Positions 33,907 through 43,307 are shown, counted from the first letter of the stretch. The stretch: 64,000 nucleotides of DNA from Ruminococcus gauvreauii (GCF_025151995.1 NZ_CP102290.1:1302001-1366000), one strand, 5' to 3'. Numbers and translations: made by a program. Notes: generated from the sequence alone by a model not told the origin.

Positions 33907-36351
33907 TTATTCTGCTGTCTCCTGCACCTGTTCCGGTTCCGGTGCGAACGTCATGTCAAACGCCACTGTCACCTTAAACAGATCGCCGTCCAGATAGATG
34001 TCAAACTTGCCATGCTGAAGTTCTGTCAGATTCTTCGCGATGGACAGCCCAAGCCCGCTCCCCTCGGTGCTGCGGCTTTCATCCCCCCGCGTGAATCTCT
34101 CCGTCAGCTCATCCGCACTGATATTGAGCGGATATTCTGATATATTCTTGAAGGTCATCACCGCCTTGCCGTTTTTCTCCTGAAGGTCAATGTACACCCT
34201 GGTATTCGGCATCGCATATTTTGCAATATTGTTCAGCAGGTTCTCAAAGATTCTCCAAAGTTGTCTTCCGTCCGCCATGATCACGATCGGCTCTTCCACC
34301 TGATTCAGAATCGTCTGCAGACCTTTAGCCGAGAGCTTTTCGTCAAACTCCCCATATGCCTGCTGGAGCAGCTGCTGTACCTGTATCCTCGTCATATGGA
34401 GCTCAACGTTCCCCGTGCTCACCTTACTTGCCTCAACCAGATCATCTGTCAGCTGTTTCAGACGCTGTGATTTTGCATCCAGCACCTCGATGTATCCTCT
34501 GACCTTGCTGTCCTGGAGATTTTCCCGCTTCAGAAGGTCCACATAATTAATAATGGAGGTCAGCGGAGTCTTGATGTCATGCGAAACATTCGTGATCAGT
34601 TCCGCCTTCATGCGTTCATTTTTCATGGATTTCTCCATCGCATTCTGAAGTCCGTCTCCCACACGGTTGACGTGTTCCGCCATCTCTTTGTTTTCGCCCT
34701 GGAGTGTGGTAACGTCAATCTTATAGTCCAGGTCGCCTTCCGCGATATGGACAAGTCCTTCTTTGATCGTCTGCCTTCCTGCGCCTTCCTTGATCAGATA
34801 CAGCAGCACCAGGGCGTCTCCGATCAGTGCTATAAATACCCCGAACCCCATGAACGCTGTGATCACGATGACATGTGCCAGCAAAAGCCCGGCAAACGCT
34901 ATGATGATCTTCCCGGATGTCTTGCGGGCATCATAGACTTTTTTGCTCATTTTCACGATACTTCTCGTCAGACTGTTCTGCCAGAGTGTTTTGGATTTGA
35001 GCCTGCGCACCAGACTTAAATATACTCCCATGAAGAATGATGCACAGATCACCGCGCCCACTGCTGCCAGCACGGAAAGCCACACAGCCTCCCAGCTGTT
35101 GCTCCACCCGGCGCTGACGCTTACACCGATGAGCAGACCGCCGAACACACATCCGATCGCAACTGCAATCTCCGTCGGAAGGCGGTCGAATTTGCTGAGT
35201 ATGATCTCTCCTCCCTTTTCCCTTCTTCCGGTCTGGATCGTGGCTATGATAAAGCAGGCGATCCCGATCAGCAGGGTCAGGATGGCGGAACCCGCCAGGA
35301 AATAAAATTTCGGCTGATACGCTGCGAACCACTCCGCATTACTTTTAAAATCATCAGATACGGTGTAGGATGTGTCAAGAGCCACGATCACTTCTTCATT
35401 ATCCCCCACGACAGGCGTATTCCGGAAAAAATTCTTCATGTATCTCTGCGCCTGTGTCTCTCCCGTTTTAAACGCAACTTTTCCATTGTCACGGGTATAA
35501 TGCATGAGCGGCGCCCAGTCGCCTTCTGACATGCCGGTCGTTTTCCCTTCCCACTCCTGTACATTCGTGGCGATAGCTCCCGTCTCCGTATCGCGAACGT
35601 AATATTTCAGGTTGGTTTCCAGGTCAATATTCCTGCTGCTGAGATAAATACCCAGTCCATCCAGCACCTTGCTCATGTTCTCGTACTTTTGCATCAGGTA
35701 TAAGACGCTCTGTTCTTTCAGCGCCTGGTCCGCAAGGGATACTCCGGAGGCAGGAAGTTCCACTTCGATTCTCTTTCCCGCATTATACATTTCCCGTAGA
35801 ATATAATTTTCCTCATCCGTCAGCCGGGTTTCTGCTGTGCCCTCTTCCGATGCGGCTTCCGACACATCGCCTATATAGTATCCATTTTCATCATAATACT
35901 CTTCACCGTAATAATCCGTATCATAGTAATATCCCCAGTTGGATAAAATATCTGAAAACCCCATGCTGTTTTCGTTGACCTGATTCAGAATATTTCTCAG
36001 CTGTCCCACCGTATAGGTTGTGTTTTTATCCATTTTCCCGGCGTCTGTCCTGCCGGGGTCTGAGATATCTATTTTCTTATTTTCATTATATTCGCCGTCC
36101 GTCTCAAACCAGGGCTTATACTTGACATGCTGCGTATTCTGATGCAGTTCCTGCGCCGCGTCCATGCCGCATCCTGAAGTCTCCTCGTAGCTTGAACGTC
36201 CCGTCAGGTCATCAAAGCTGCCGACCGTATTCATCACATACCCCGCCAGGACAACCGAAATCACAAACCCTGCCACACACAGCATCTGCAGCGTCAGAGT
36301 TGTCATCTTGGCGAACTTCGAATAGAAATGGAATTTTGTTTCATGTTCCAT
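33907..36351 (-). CDS. Sensor histidine kinase (HAMP, HisKA, HATPase)
   Basis: An 814-residue kinase. A first transmembrane segment (about 18-40) is followed by a large extracellular sensor (about 45-345), rich in Asp, Glu and Tyr, including DTDYYGEEYYDENGYYIGD. Several further membrane helices (about 350-520) follow, then a HAMP-like region (EGDLDYKID), the phosphoacceptor box NVSHDIKTPLTSI (about 610) and an ATPase domain with GSGLGLSIAKNLTELQHG. The regulator gene lies 24 bases upstream. The acidic sensor suggests cation or cationic-peptide sensing, but this is speculative. It ends at a strong terminator. Confidence 0.93.
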   Translation of the reverse strand: MEHETKFHFYSKFAKMTTLTLQMLCVAGFVISVVLAGYVMNTVGSFDDLTGRSSYEETSGCGMDAAQELHQNTQHVKYKPWFETDGEYNENKKIDISDPGRTDAGKMDKNTTYTVGQLRNILNQVNENSMGFSDILSNWGYYYDTDYYGEEYYDENGYYIGDVSEAASEEGTAETRLTDEENYILREMYNAGKRIEVELPASGVSLADQALKEQSVLYLMQKYENMSKVLDGLGIYLSSRNIDLETNLKYYVRDTETGAIATNVQEWEGKTTGMSEGDWAPLMHYTRDNGKVAFKTGETQAQRYMKNFFRNTPVVGDNEEVIVALDTSYTVSDDFKSNAEWFAAYQPKFYFLAGSAILTLLIGIACFIIATIQTGRREKGGEIILSKFDRLPTEIAVAIGCVFGGLLIGVSVSAGWSNSWEAVWLSVLAAVGAVICASFFMGVYLSLVRRLKSKTLWQNSLTRSIVKMSKKVYDARKTSGKIIIAFAGLLLAHVIVITAFMGFGVFIALIGDALVLLYLIKEGAGRQTIKEGLVHIAEGDLDYKIDVTTLQGENKEMAEHVNRVGDGLQNAMEKSMKNERMKAELITNVSHDIKTPLTSIINYVDLLKRENLQDSKVRGYIEVLDAKSQRLKQLTDDLVEASKVSTGNVELHMTRIQVQQLLQQAYGEFDEKLSAKGLQTILNQVEEPIVIMADGRQLWRIFENLLNNIAKYAMPNTRVYIDLQEKNGKAVMTFKNISEYPLNISADELTERFTRGDESRSTEGSGLGLSIAKNLTELQHGKFDIYLDGDLFKVTVAFDMTFAPEPEQVQETAE

Positions 36352-36375
36352 TATTTACACTCCTCTCATAATTGC

Positions 36376-37065
36376 CTAAAGCTTTTCTATTTTGTAACCG
36401 ACACCCCACACCACTTTCAGATAGCGTGGTTCTTTTGGATTGATCTCTATCTTTTCACGGATATGGCGGATATGGACCGCCACCGTATTGTCCGCGGCGA
36501 TTGCCTCTTCCTGCCAGATATTCTCATAGATCTGCTCGATGGAGAATACTCTTCCCTGATTTTTCATAAGAAGCAGCAGGATATTGTATTCGATCGGCGT
36601 TAGTTTTACAGGTTCATCATCCACCGTAACCTCTTTCCGTTCATCATTGATCGCAAGACCGCCCGTACGGTATACATTATCCGTCTCCTGTATGTTCCCC
36701 AGTTTAGTGTACCTTCGCAGCTGAGACTTTGCTCTCGCCACGAGCTCAAGCGGATTGAATGGCTTTGTCACATAATCATCAGCGCCCATGTTCAGTCCCA
36801 GGATCTTATCCGTATCCTCCGACTTCGCGGACAGCATAATGATCGGTATGTTGCTCTCCTCCCTGATCTTTAAAGTGGCGCGGATCCCATCCATCCTCGG
36901 CATCATGATATCCAGAATCAGAAGGTGTATCTCCTCCTTCTTCATGATAGTAAGCGCCTGTATTCCGTCATATGCCTTGAGGATTCGATACCCTTCCTGC
37001 GACAGATAGATCTCAATCGCATCTACTATTTCTTTATCATCATCACAAACTAATACGTTTAACAT
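36376..37065 (-). CDS. OmpR/PhoB family response regulator
   Basis: A 229-residue regulator. The receiver domain is 1-120 (phosphoacceptor D52 in LLILDIMMPRMDG; acidic pair DDD at 8-10; Lys in VTKPFNPLELVARAK). The C-terminal winged-helix domain (about 130-228) includes EYNILLLLMKNQGRVFSIEQI and DNTVAVHIRHIREKIE. ATG 37065 follows AGAGGTG; the frame to 37104 lacks a site. It is the first gene of the operon with the 814-residue kinase. Targets are unknown; the divergent membrane protein gene at 37283 is a candidate. Confidence 0.95.
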   Translation of the reverse strand: MLNVLVCDDDKEIVDAIEIYLSQEGYRILKAYDGIQALTIMKKEEIHLLILDIMMPRMDGIRATLKIREESNIPIIMLSAKSEDTDKILGLNMGADDYVTKPFNPLELVARAKSQLRRYTKLGNIQETDNVYRTGGLAINDERKEVTVDDEPVKLTPIEYNILLLLMKNQGRVFSIEQIYENIWQEEAIAADNTVAVHIRHIREKIEINPKEPRYLKVVWGVGYKIEKL

Positions 37066-37282
37066 CACTTCACCTCTTCTCCCTCGTTCAAAGGGCTGTA
37101 TCAATTCTCTCTGAACTTCAGTATAGCTTAACCACTTCCGCTTTTCTATACTATAACAGTCATTTCTTTACTTTTCGTTTTGAAAAATCTTAAGAACTCC
37201 TTAATTATTCATCCTGTCAGACAGCTTGCAGGATGCACAACTTTTTCTGCCCCTGCATATACTGAAACACGAGGTGATCATC

Positions 37283-37789
37283 ATGAACAAATCATTGTAC
37301 CGCTCTTTTATCTGTGGCGCCGTATTTGTCGCCATAACCGGAACCCTGCTGCATTTCGTATACGGCTGGACCGGCAGCAATCCGATCGCAGGCCTGTTCT
37401 CACCGGTCAGCGAATCTACCTGGGAGCACATGAAGCTATTGTTCTTTCCAATGCTTTTAAGCTCTCTGTTTATTGCACACAGGCAAAGCCAGGCATACCC
37501 TTGTGTACTCTCCGGTCTGCTGGCCGGAACGATCATCGGATGCCTTCTGATTCCCGTCATCTTCTATACATATTCGGGGATACTGGGCTTTAACCTGCTG
37601 GCGCTTGATATCGCGACCTTTCTTGTAAGTGTCATCGCTGCATTTATGATTGCATACCGGCTGACAAAAAGCTGCAGGGTTCAACCATACCAAAACGTAT
37701 TGATTATTATTACCTTAATGTTAACCCTTGCTTTCTTTATCTTTACGTTTTTCCCTCCTGATATCGGATTATTTATATCTCCGGTATAA
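37283..37789 (+). CDS. Small multi-pass membrane protein (DUF6512-like)
   Basis: A 168-residue protein with five probable transmembrane segments. A conserved motif SPVSESTWEHMKLLFFP (about 38-54) lies between the first two; I associate it with an uncharacterised Lachnospiraceae membrane family (DUF6512-like, tentative). The ATG at 37283 follows GAGGTG; the frame from 37226 has no site. It is divergent from the response-regulator operon and may be under its control. No enzymatic function can be assigned. Confidence 0.8.
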   Translation: MNKSLYRSFICGAVFVAITGTLLHFVYGWTGSNPIAGLFSPVSESTWEHMKLLFFPMLLSSLFIAHRQSQAYPCVLSGLLAGTIIGCLLIPVIFYTYSGILGFNLLALDIATFLVSVIAAFMIAYRLTKSCRVQPYQNVLIIITLMLTLAFFIFTFFPPDIGLFISPV

Positions 37790-37870
37790 TTCCCGGCATT
37801 TACCCGTTGCCTTTCTCCCCGCTTTGGTCTATGATGCTGATAGGCGCAAAAACACAGGGAGGTAACACGT

Positions 37871-38134
37871 ATGTTCAGAATGTGGGTAAAACAATGGAAG
37901 AATAACCGCATGGTTTTGGATACCGTAATTGAAGACGATTCAGACGACACGAGGACGCACAAGATCCTGAACGGTGTAGTCAAAGCCTGCGATGACTGGG
38001 ATCTTGGCAAGCCCATCTGGCTGGATTCCAATATTCAGGAATTTCAGCGTCTCGGAAAAACCCGTTTTTATCAGGATAACTTTATTGAGAGTATTGATTT
38101 TGATCATCTGGAGATTCAGATCATCGAAGAATAG
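37871..38134 (+). CDS. Conserved hypothetical small protein
   Basis: An 87-residue, acidic, soluble protein with no recognised domain, beginning FRMWVKQWKNNRMV and having conserved-looking segments THKILNGVVKACDDWDLG and RFYQDNFIESIDFDHLEI. GGGAGG precedes the ATG and a strong terminator follows, which support it as a real gene. Lachnospiraceae genomes carry similar small proteins, but no function is known to me. Confidence 0.82.
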   Translation: MFRMWVKQWKNNRMVLDTVIEDDSDDTRTHKILNGVVKACDDWDLGKPIWLDSNIQEFQRLGKTRFYQDNFIESIDFDHLEIQIIEE

Positions 38135-38181
38135 AAAGACAGTGGAACCGCCCGGTTTATTCCTGCGGTTCCACTGTCTTT
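38135..38181. terminator. Bidirectional terminator
   Basis: Perfect 17-bp arms 38135-38151 and 38165-38181 (AAAGACAGTGG... / ...CCACTGTCTTT) between convergent genes, with A- and T-rich edges on both strands. Confidence 0.93.
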
Positions 38182-38182
38182 A

Positions 38183-38968
38183 TTACCGGTAGGTAAAATC
38201 ATTATTTTTGACAAATGACGGACGATTGCTGTCCATACTTGCCTCAACCAGTGTATCGGACATTACGTCATAGACGAAACTCTTGTAAATCTTATCGCCG
38301 TTTCCTACGTAGCAGTTGATATAACCCTCCTCGCTGTTCAGTGAAAACGTCCCGGCGCAGTATTCAAATGCCGTCTCTGTCACCCCGATTCCCAGTCCAT
38401 TTCCGTTGCCCGGCACGACACTGTAGTACCGATAGCGGTAAATTCCGTCCTCCTTCCAGAATTCCAGGATATCCGGGTACGTGGGATCTGAGTCATCCAC
38501 CCACTTTCCTCTCAGCTCCTCAAAGTAACAGGGGCTTTCCATATACACCCATGATGAGGACATCGGCTGCACATCGCCTTTCGCCGCGATTCTTTGATTC
38601 TCCTCGAATTTTTCAACGGCACGCTCCTGTCTTTTTTTCAGTTCGCTCCGGTGGATCAGCTCGATATTCTCCTGCTCGGTTTCACTCAGAGCAGAATCTT
38701 CATACGCAGCCGAAGGCTGATACCAGCTCTGTTGTTCAAAATATTCTTTCATATCCGGGCTGTCGAAGATAAATCCATGTCTTGCCATGATCTCATTTCT
38801 TGCAGTCCTCAGCTCCTCGGCGGACAAACCCGAAAGTTCCCGTTCGGAAATCTTTTTATCGCCGCTGTCCTTCAGTACATACACAGACTCTGCAAACGCT
38901 GCCGCCGGTGTCATCATCACAACTGCCATCACTGCCAGTATCCCTCTTGCCATTTTCTTTTTCATCAT
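38183..38968 (-). CDS. Secreted YARHG domain protein
   Basis: A 261-residue extracellular protein. The signal peptide (about 1-26, ending AAAFA) is followed by a YARHG domain (about 45-115; signature RTARNEIMARHGFIF, with the terminal WYQP). A coiled Glu/Lys/Arg-rich segment follows, then a beta-rich C-terminal domain (about 145-261). YARHG domains are extracellular and of unknown role, common in Lachnospiraceae. AAGGAGG precedes the first of two ATG codons. It is monocistronic, and a structured 133-bp element lies upstream. Confidence 0.9.
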   Translation of the reverse strand: MMKKKMARGILAVMAVVMMTPAAAFAESVYVLKDSGDKKISERELSGLSAEELRTARNEIMARHGFIFDSPDMKEYFEQQSWYQPSAAYEDSALSETEQENIELIHRSELKKRQERAVEKFEENQRIAAKGDVQPMSSSWVYMESPCYFEELRGKWVDDSDPTYPDILEFWKEDGIYRYRYYSVVPGNGNGLGIGVTETAFEYCAGTFSLNSEEGYINCYVGNGDKIYKSFVYDVMSDTLVEASMDSNRPSFVKNNDFTYR

Positions 38969-39056
38969 CTTATCCTCCTTCTCAACTTCAGCTTTAGCTT
39001 AACTTTAACTTAATATTATCTTATCATCCGTTTTCGCAAATTTGTTTTAACAGTTC

Positions 39057-39189
39057 AGGACGGCGCGGAAATTGGTGCAGAAAGCTGCGTCAAGCTTGCT
39101 TGTAAGTCACTTTCTGCACCAATTTCCACATCGGATGAACATCCGATGCTTCTTGACCGGAAAAGCCGGTCAAGAAGATGCGCCGTCCT
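39057..39189. repeat. 133-bp multi-stem palindromic element
   Basis: A closing 10-bp stem AGGACGGCGC (39057-39066) / GCGCCGTCCT (39180-39189) encloses three perfect hairpins: 18 bp (39067-39084 with 39110-39127, 25-base loop), 9 bp (39129-39137 with 39140-39148) and 12 bp (39149-39160 with 39166-39177). Nearly every base is paired and adjacent arms abut, giving a four-way cruciform. It has no ORF, no T-tract and no recognised RNA motif. It lies between the YARHG gene and the nitroreductase terminator. It may be a mobile palindromic repeat or a structured RNA. Confidence 0.85.
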
Positions 39190-39221
39190 AACCAGTTACC
39201 ATTTTTAATCCTGCGCAATAG

Positions 39222-39265
39222 AAAAGGCCCCTGACCGTACCCTTTTCTGATACGGCCAAAGGCCT
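39222..39265 (-). terminator. Terminator of the nitroreductase gene
   Basis: On the minus strand AGGCC...CCGTA pairs with TACGG...GGCCT (39251-39265 with 39222-39240, internal mismatches), followed by TTTTCT. Confidence 0.7.
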
Positions 39266-39317
39266 GTGTTATGAGTCCCGGACTTCCTCCGTTTCTCCTG
39301 TATTCAGCTGAATTTGA

Positions 39318-39863
39318 TTACCACTTGTTATAGCTTAAGATCTCGTCCAGAGGCTTCCGTGCTTTTTTGCGCGGCGCTCCCTCTTTCGCCGGATATCCGA
39401 CTGTAATGATCAGCCGGACCACCCTGTCCTTTGGAATGCCGAGTGCACGGTGCACCTTTTCCTGACTCAGCGTACCGATCATACACGTGCCCAATCCCAT
39501 CGACGCCGCTTCATAGCACAGCCCCATGGCTGCCATGCCGATATCCATCTGTGCAAAGTGCTGAGACCCGTAGCGTTCTCCCACTCCCGGCATCAGATGT
39601 GCTTCGTCCTCACAGATAACAATGAAACTGGGAACACGGTCGCCCCAGGGGCAGCCGGTAAGGCCGTCGTCGTCAAAGGCCTCGATCAGTTTTCCCCGCG
39701 GACCCGGTTCGTCCACGATGATAAAACGCCATGGCTGCGCATTGCAGCCGCTTGGTGACATACGTGCCACATCCACCAGATGTGTCAGCACATCACGCGG
39801 TACAGGTTTCTCGCTGTAGACCCGGCAGCTCTCTCTTTTTAGCTGCAGAGCCTCAAAATCCAT
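39318..39863 (-). CDS. Nitroreductase family protein
   Basis: A 181-residue FMN-dependent NAD(P)H oxidoreductase of the short nitroreductase type. RRESCR-like flavin motif at the start (LKRESCRVYSEKPV), MSPSGCNAQPWRF (about 33-45) and the C-terminal IPKDRVVRLIITVGYPAKEG support the call. ATG 39863 has GGAAG upstream; a further ATG at 39878 adds five residues. It begins 20 bases after the glucose-6-phosphate isomerase stop on the same strand, so the two are probably co-transcribed. Substrate unknown. Confidence 0.93.
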   Translation of the reverse strand: MDFEALQLKRESCRVYSEKPVPRDVLTHLVDVARMSPSGCNAQPWRFIIVDEPGPRGKLIEAFDDDGLTGCPWGDRVPSFIVICEDEAHLMPGVGERYGSQHFAQMDIGMAAMGLCYEAASMGLGTCMIGTLSQEKVHRALGIPKDRVVRLIITVGYPAKEGAPRKKARKPLDEILSYNKW

Positions 39864-39883
39864 CTTATAATCTTCCATATTTT

Positions 39884-41233
39884 CTACAACCGCTTCAGCA
39901 GTTCCTCCCTTTCTTTTTCGAATCCGGGCTTGCCAAGAAGCGCGAACATGTTCTTCTTGTAGCTCTCCACGCCAGGCTGATTAAACGGATTGACACCCAG
40001 GATATATCCGCTCACGCCGCAGGCGAATTCGAAGAAATAAAACAGCTGTCCGAGATAATACTCGTCCTGTTTCGGGATATGCACCATCAGGTTCGGTACA
40101 CTGCCGTCGGTATGTGCCAGAATCGTACCGTTCATGGCACTTTTATTTATAAAATCAACCGTCTGTCCAGCCAGGTAGTTCAGGCCGTCCAGGTCTACCG
40201 GTTCTTCCTTCATCTTAATTTCACAACGGGATTCTTCCACATCCAAAACAGTTTCGAACATGATTCTCGCACCGTCCTGGATAAACTGCCCCATTGAATG
40301 TAAGTCCGTAGTCAGATCCACTGCCGCCGGGAAAATACCCTTCTGGTCTTTCCCTTCGCTCTCACCATACAGCTGCTTCCACCACTCAGACACATAGTGC
40401 AGGCTCGGCTCATAATTTGCCAGTACCTCCACCGTTTTTCCTTTTCTAAGGAGAATGTTGCGGATGGCTGCATATTGCAGTGCATCGTTATTTTCAAATG
40501 GCTCTTCCAGTGATAATGTTCTCTGGTCCGCCGCGCCCTGCATCAACAGGTCGATATCCGCCCCGCTGACTGCTATCGGCAGCAGGCCTACCGCTGTCAG
40601 TACAGAAAATCTTCCGCCGACGTCATCCGGAACGATAAAGCTCTCATAGCCTTCTTCCGTCGCCAGGTTCTTAAGGGCCCCTCTGGCTTTGTCAGTCGTC
40701 GCGTAAATCCTCTTAGCCGCTTCCTCTTTCCCGTACTTACGTTCCAAAATTTCCTTGAACACCCGGAAGGCGATCGCCGGTTCCGTGGTCGTCCCCGACT
40801 TGGAAATCATATTAATAGAGAAATCCCGATCCCCGACCACATCGATCAGGCCCTGGATATAATTGCTGCTGATATTATTACCTACAAAATAAATTTCCGG
40901 AGTTTTGCGGGCTTCTTTTGACAGGTTATTATAGAAACCATGTCTTAAAAATTCAATCGCCGCTCTCGCCCCCAGATAAGAGCCGCCGATTCCGATAACA
41001 AGAAGTACGTCAGAGTCACTTTGAATCTTAGCCGCTGATTCTTTGATGCGGGCAAATTCCACTTTGTCATATGCCACCGGCAAATCAATCCATCCCAGAA
41101 AATCATTGCCCTGTCCAGACTTGTCAACCAACACTTTTCCCGCAGCCTGGGCGATTCCCTTCATGGACTGTAACTCATGGTCACCAATAAAATCCACTGC
41201 TTTTCGATAATCAACTGTAACTTTTTTTCCCAT
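39884..41233 (-). CDS. pgi: Glucose-6-phosphate isomerase
   Basis: A 449-residue cytoplasmic glycolytic enzyme interconverting glucose-6-phosphate and fructose-6-phosphate. Substrate-binding segments are GIGGSYLGARAAIEFL (about 79-94) and SKSGTTTEPAIAFRVF (about 146-160). The catalytic Glu lies in the GVESYKKN-containing C-terminal region (about 425). Length matches the short Firmicute form. ATG 41233 follows AAAAGGGG; an upstream GTG at 41239 is less well placed. It is followed by the nitroreductase gene. Confidence 0.97.
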   Translation of the reverse strand: MGKKVTVDYRKAVDFIGDHELQSMKGIAQAAGKVLVDKSGQGNDFLGWIDLPVAYDKVEFARIKESAAKIQSDSDVLLVIGIGGSYLGARAAIEFLRHGFYNNLSKEARKTPEIYFVGNNISSNYIQGLIDVVGDRDFSINMISKSGTTTEPAIAFRVFKEILERKYGKEEAAKRIYATTDKARGALKNLATEEGYESFIVPDDVGGRFSVLTAVGLLPIAVSGADIDLLMQGAADQRTLSLEEPFENNDALQYAAIRNILLRKGKTVEVLANYEPSLHYVSEWWKQLYGESEGKDQKGIFPAAVDLTTDLHSMGQFIQDGARIMFETVLDVEESRCEIKMKEEPVDLDGLNYLAGQTVDFINKSAMNGTILAHTDGSVPNLMVHIPKQDEYYLGQLFYFFEFACGVSGYILGVNPFNQPGVESYKKNMFALLGKPGFEKEREELLKRL

Positions 41234-41307
41234 ATGCACGTACCCCTTTTCCTATCAGTTTCTCCTGTATTTCATACTTTACAGTTTATCAGAATAAAGC
41301 CTTCGAA

Positions 41308-41985
41308 TCAAGTCAAATACTCTTTTATTACCTCCCGCATAATGTTTTCTTCCTCCGGTGTCAGAAGATGTGAAAACTTGGAGGAACTGGCTGCCGTCTG
41401 GCGGATCCCCTCGGTAACCTGTGCTGCCAGGCTATCCTTGTCCTCCTGTACGGCTGCTGTTATTACTTCCTGCTGTTCAGACACTTCCGACTGATTCTCC
41501 ATATAATCAGTCAGTCCGTCCAGCAGCATATCTTCCTTCTGTCCAAAACAGAGAAACGGACGGAGAAGAAGGAGTATCAGTGAAGACAGCACTCCTGCAA
41601 GCAGGTATTGATAGCGTGCCATCTGGGAATAATCATAAATATACGTTCCATATAACCCAATGCCCATCAGTATGATACATGCGAGGCCGCAGTAACCGCT
41701 CCAGCGTTTCAGCTGGTAAATAAAAACTCCGAAGCTTTTGCCCCTGTTCAGCTGTGTGCGGATAAACGCTTCTGCATTCTGTATCTTTTGATGTTTCATA
41801 ACCCGTATCTGATAGTTCTTTATGAATTCTTTCATCCACTTGCCTTTCGGCGATTCCATCTTGTCCATATCACGGATCGTCCTGCCGAAAAAGGCGTTGA
41901 CCATCAGCATCCATACCGTCCCCAGGACCGTAAGCGCTGCAATCGCATAAAACAATGTGTTATTCTGCATCATACTATTTAACAT
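41308..41985 (-). CDS. Uncharacterised membrane protein
   Basis: A 225-residue protein with one N-terminal transmembrane segment (about 11-32), a basic cytoplasmic stretch (35-90), two further segments (about 95-115 and 122-142) and a Glu/Gln-rich cytoplasmic tail. I do not recognise the family. AGGGGGT precedes the ATG. It stands alone between the glucose-6-phosphate isomerase and the nucleosidase genes. Confidence 0.78.
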   Translation of the reverse strand: MLNSMMQNNTLFYAIAALTVLGTVWMLMVNAFFGRTIRDMDKMESPKGKWMKEFIKNYQIRVMKHQKIQNAEAFIRTQLNRGKSFGVFIYQLKRWSGYCGLACIILMGIGLYGTYIYDYSQMARYQYLLAGVLSSLILLLLRPFLCFGQKEDMLLDGLTDYMENQSEVSEQQEVITAAVQEDKDSLAAQVTEGIRQTAASSSKFSHLLTPEEENIMREVIKEYLT

Positions 41986-42110
41986 AATTCGTTACCCCCT
42001 TTTTTTGGACCGAAACTCCTGCTTCGGTATCGTCATTATATAGCAGCCGGGGGATTTTGGAAACAAAAATCGTTCGACTTTTTCATGCAAAAATCGTAGT
42101 CGTCAGATTT

Positions 42111-42809
42111 CTACAGATTTCGCACCATGTGCACGACAAGACGCACTCCATTTTCAATCGCATGTCTTTCAAAAGTCGGATAATCCATGACTGCGCTGTT
42201 ATCCGCCTTGTCAGATATCGAACGAATCACCACATACGGCACCTGGTTCAGATACGCCGCCTGTCCGATCGCGGCTCCTTCCATCTCAGTGCAGTACCCG
42301 CCGAAATTGGTAGTGATACTGTCTTTGACTCCGGCATCCGCGATAAACTGGTCACCGCTCACCACTCTGCCTCTGAAGACACCGAGATCCGGGTTTACCT
42401 CCCGGCAGGATGCCTCCGCCTGTCTGATCAGATTCTCATCCGCCGGAAATGACAGCACTTCCATTCTAGGAATCTGTCCCACTGCATATCCAAATGCCCT
42501 TGCATCCACGTCATGCTGCAGCGTATCGGTGGAAATCACAATATCACCGATATTGATCTCCTGTCTCAGGGACCCTGCGATCCCCGTATTGACTACGGCA
42601 TCTACATGATAGTCATCTGCCAGAATCTGTGTGCAGACAGCCGCATTGACCTTGCCGATACCGGAACGCACGACAACGACGTCCTTCCCCTCAAGCGTTC
42701 CTGCATGAAACTCCATAGAAGCCTTGACAGCCACCGTTACATCCTTCATCAGTTCTTTTAATTTTATGATTTCTTCGTCCATTGCTCCGATAATGCCTAT
42801 CTTATTCAT
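42111..42809 (-). CDS. mtnN: 5'-methylthioadenosine/S-adenosylhomocysteine nucleosidase
   Basis: A 232-residue enzyme that hydrolyses methylthioadenosine and S-adenosylhomocysteine to recycle methionine and adenine. The PNP_UDP fold shows IIGAMDEEI (residues 4-12, catalytic Glu), IAGSLRQEINIGDIVIS (about 76-92), EMEGAAIGQ (about 172-180) and RSISDKAD with the catalytic Asp (about 192-199). ATG 42809 follows GGGAGAG; the open frame to 42881 lacks a site. Monocistronic. Confidence 0.96.
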   Translation of the reverse strand: MNKIGIIGAMDEEIIKLKELMKDVTVAVKASMEFHAGTLEGKDVVVVRSGIGKVNAAVCTQILADDYHVDAVVNTGIAGSLRQEINIGDIVISTDTLQHDVDARAFGYAVGQIPRMEVLSFPADENLIRQAEASCREVNPDLGVFRGRVVSGDQFIADAGVKDSITTNFGGYCTEMEGAAIGQAAYLNQVPYVVIRSISDKADNSAVMDYPTFERHAIENGVRLVVHMVRNL

Positions 42810-42989
42810 TGTTGTTTCTCTCCCTTTCATATATGTGATGCCGGTTCTTCCTGCCTCATTATAGCAAAGACATTCCTCCAATGGAATATTCCTGTAGCAT
42901 CTTTTTTTATTCTTTGCTATAATACCATATAAGCACAGATCAAAAAGCTCAAGTTAACATAATTTCAAGCTGTAAGGGAGGAATTAAGT

Positions 42990-43226
42990 ATGGTATATAA
43001 AACAAAAGGTGTCTGTTCTTCATCGATCCAATTCGAGGTTGAAAACGGAAAAGTATTCAATGTACAGTTTCAGGGCGGCTGCAACGGGAACACAAAGGGA
43101 CTCGCTTCTCTGGTAGAAGGGATGGAAGTATCTGAAGTCATCAGCCGGCTGGAAGGCATCCGGTGCGGCTTCAAGCAGACCTCATGTCCTGACCAGCTCG
43201 CAAAAGCGCTGAAGGCTACCCTGTAA
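42990..43226 (+). CDS. TSCPD domain protein (TIGR03905-like)
   Basis: A 78-residue protein almost entirely composed of a TSCPD domain: VCSSSIQFEVENGKV, a central FQGGCNGNTKGLASL and the name-giving TSCPDQLAKAL near the C-terminus. The conserved cysteines suggest metal or redox chemistry as in ribonucleotide reductase-linked TSCPD domains, but the stand-alone clostridial form is uncharacterised. GGGAGG precedes the ATG and an intrinsic terminator follows. Confidence 0.92.
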   Translation: MVYKTKGVCSSSIQFEVENGKVFNVQFQGGCNGNTKGLASLVEGMEVSEVISRLEGIRCGFKQTSCPDQLAKALKATL

Positions 43227-43232
43227 AATCTG

Positions 43233-43272
43233 ATACCCACAGCAGCACAATCACCGGTGCGGCTGTGGGTAT
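43233..43272 (+). terminator. Intrinsic terminator of the TSCPD gene
   Basis: Perfect 11-bp arms ATACCCACAGC (43233-43243) and GCTGTGGGTAT (43262-43272), followed by TTCTTCTT. Confidence 0.88.
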
Positions 43273-43307
43273 TTCTTCTTATACTATAGGTTAACGCTTA
43301 ACGGGGG

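Noticed and set aside
39057..39189. Interpretation as CRISPR repeat, attC site, terminator or tRNA
   Set aside because: There is a single copy in the window, no spacer array, no integrase gene, no T-tract and no anticodon arm or CCA-type acceptor stem.
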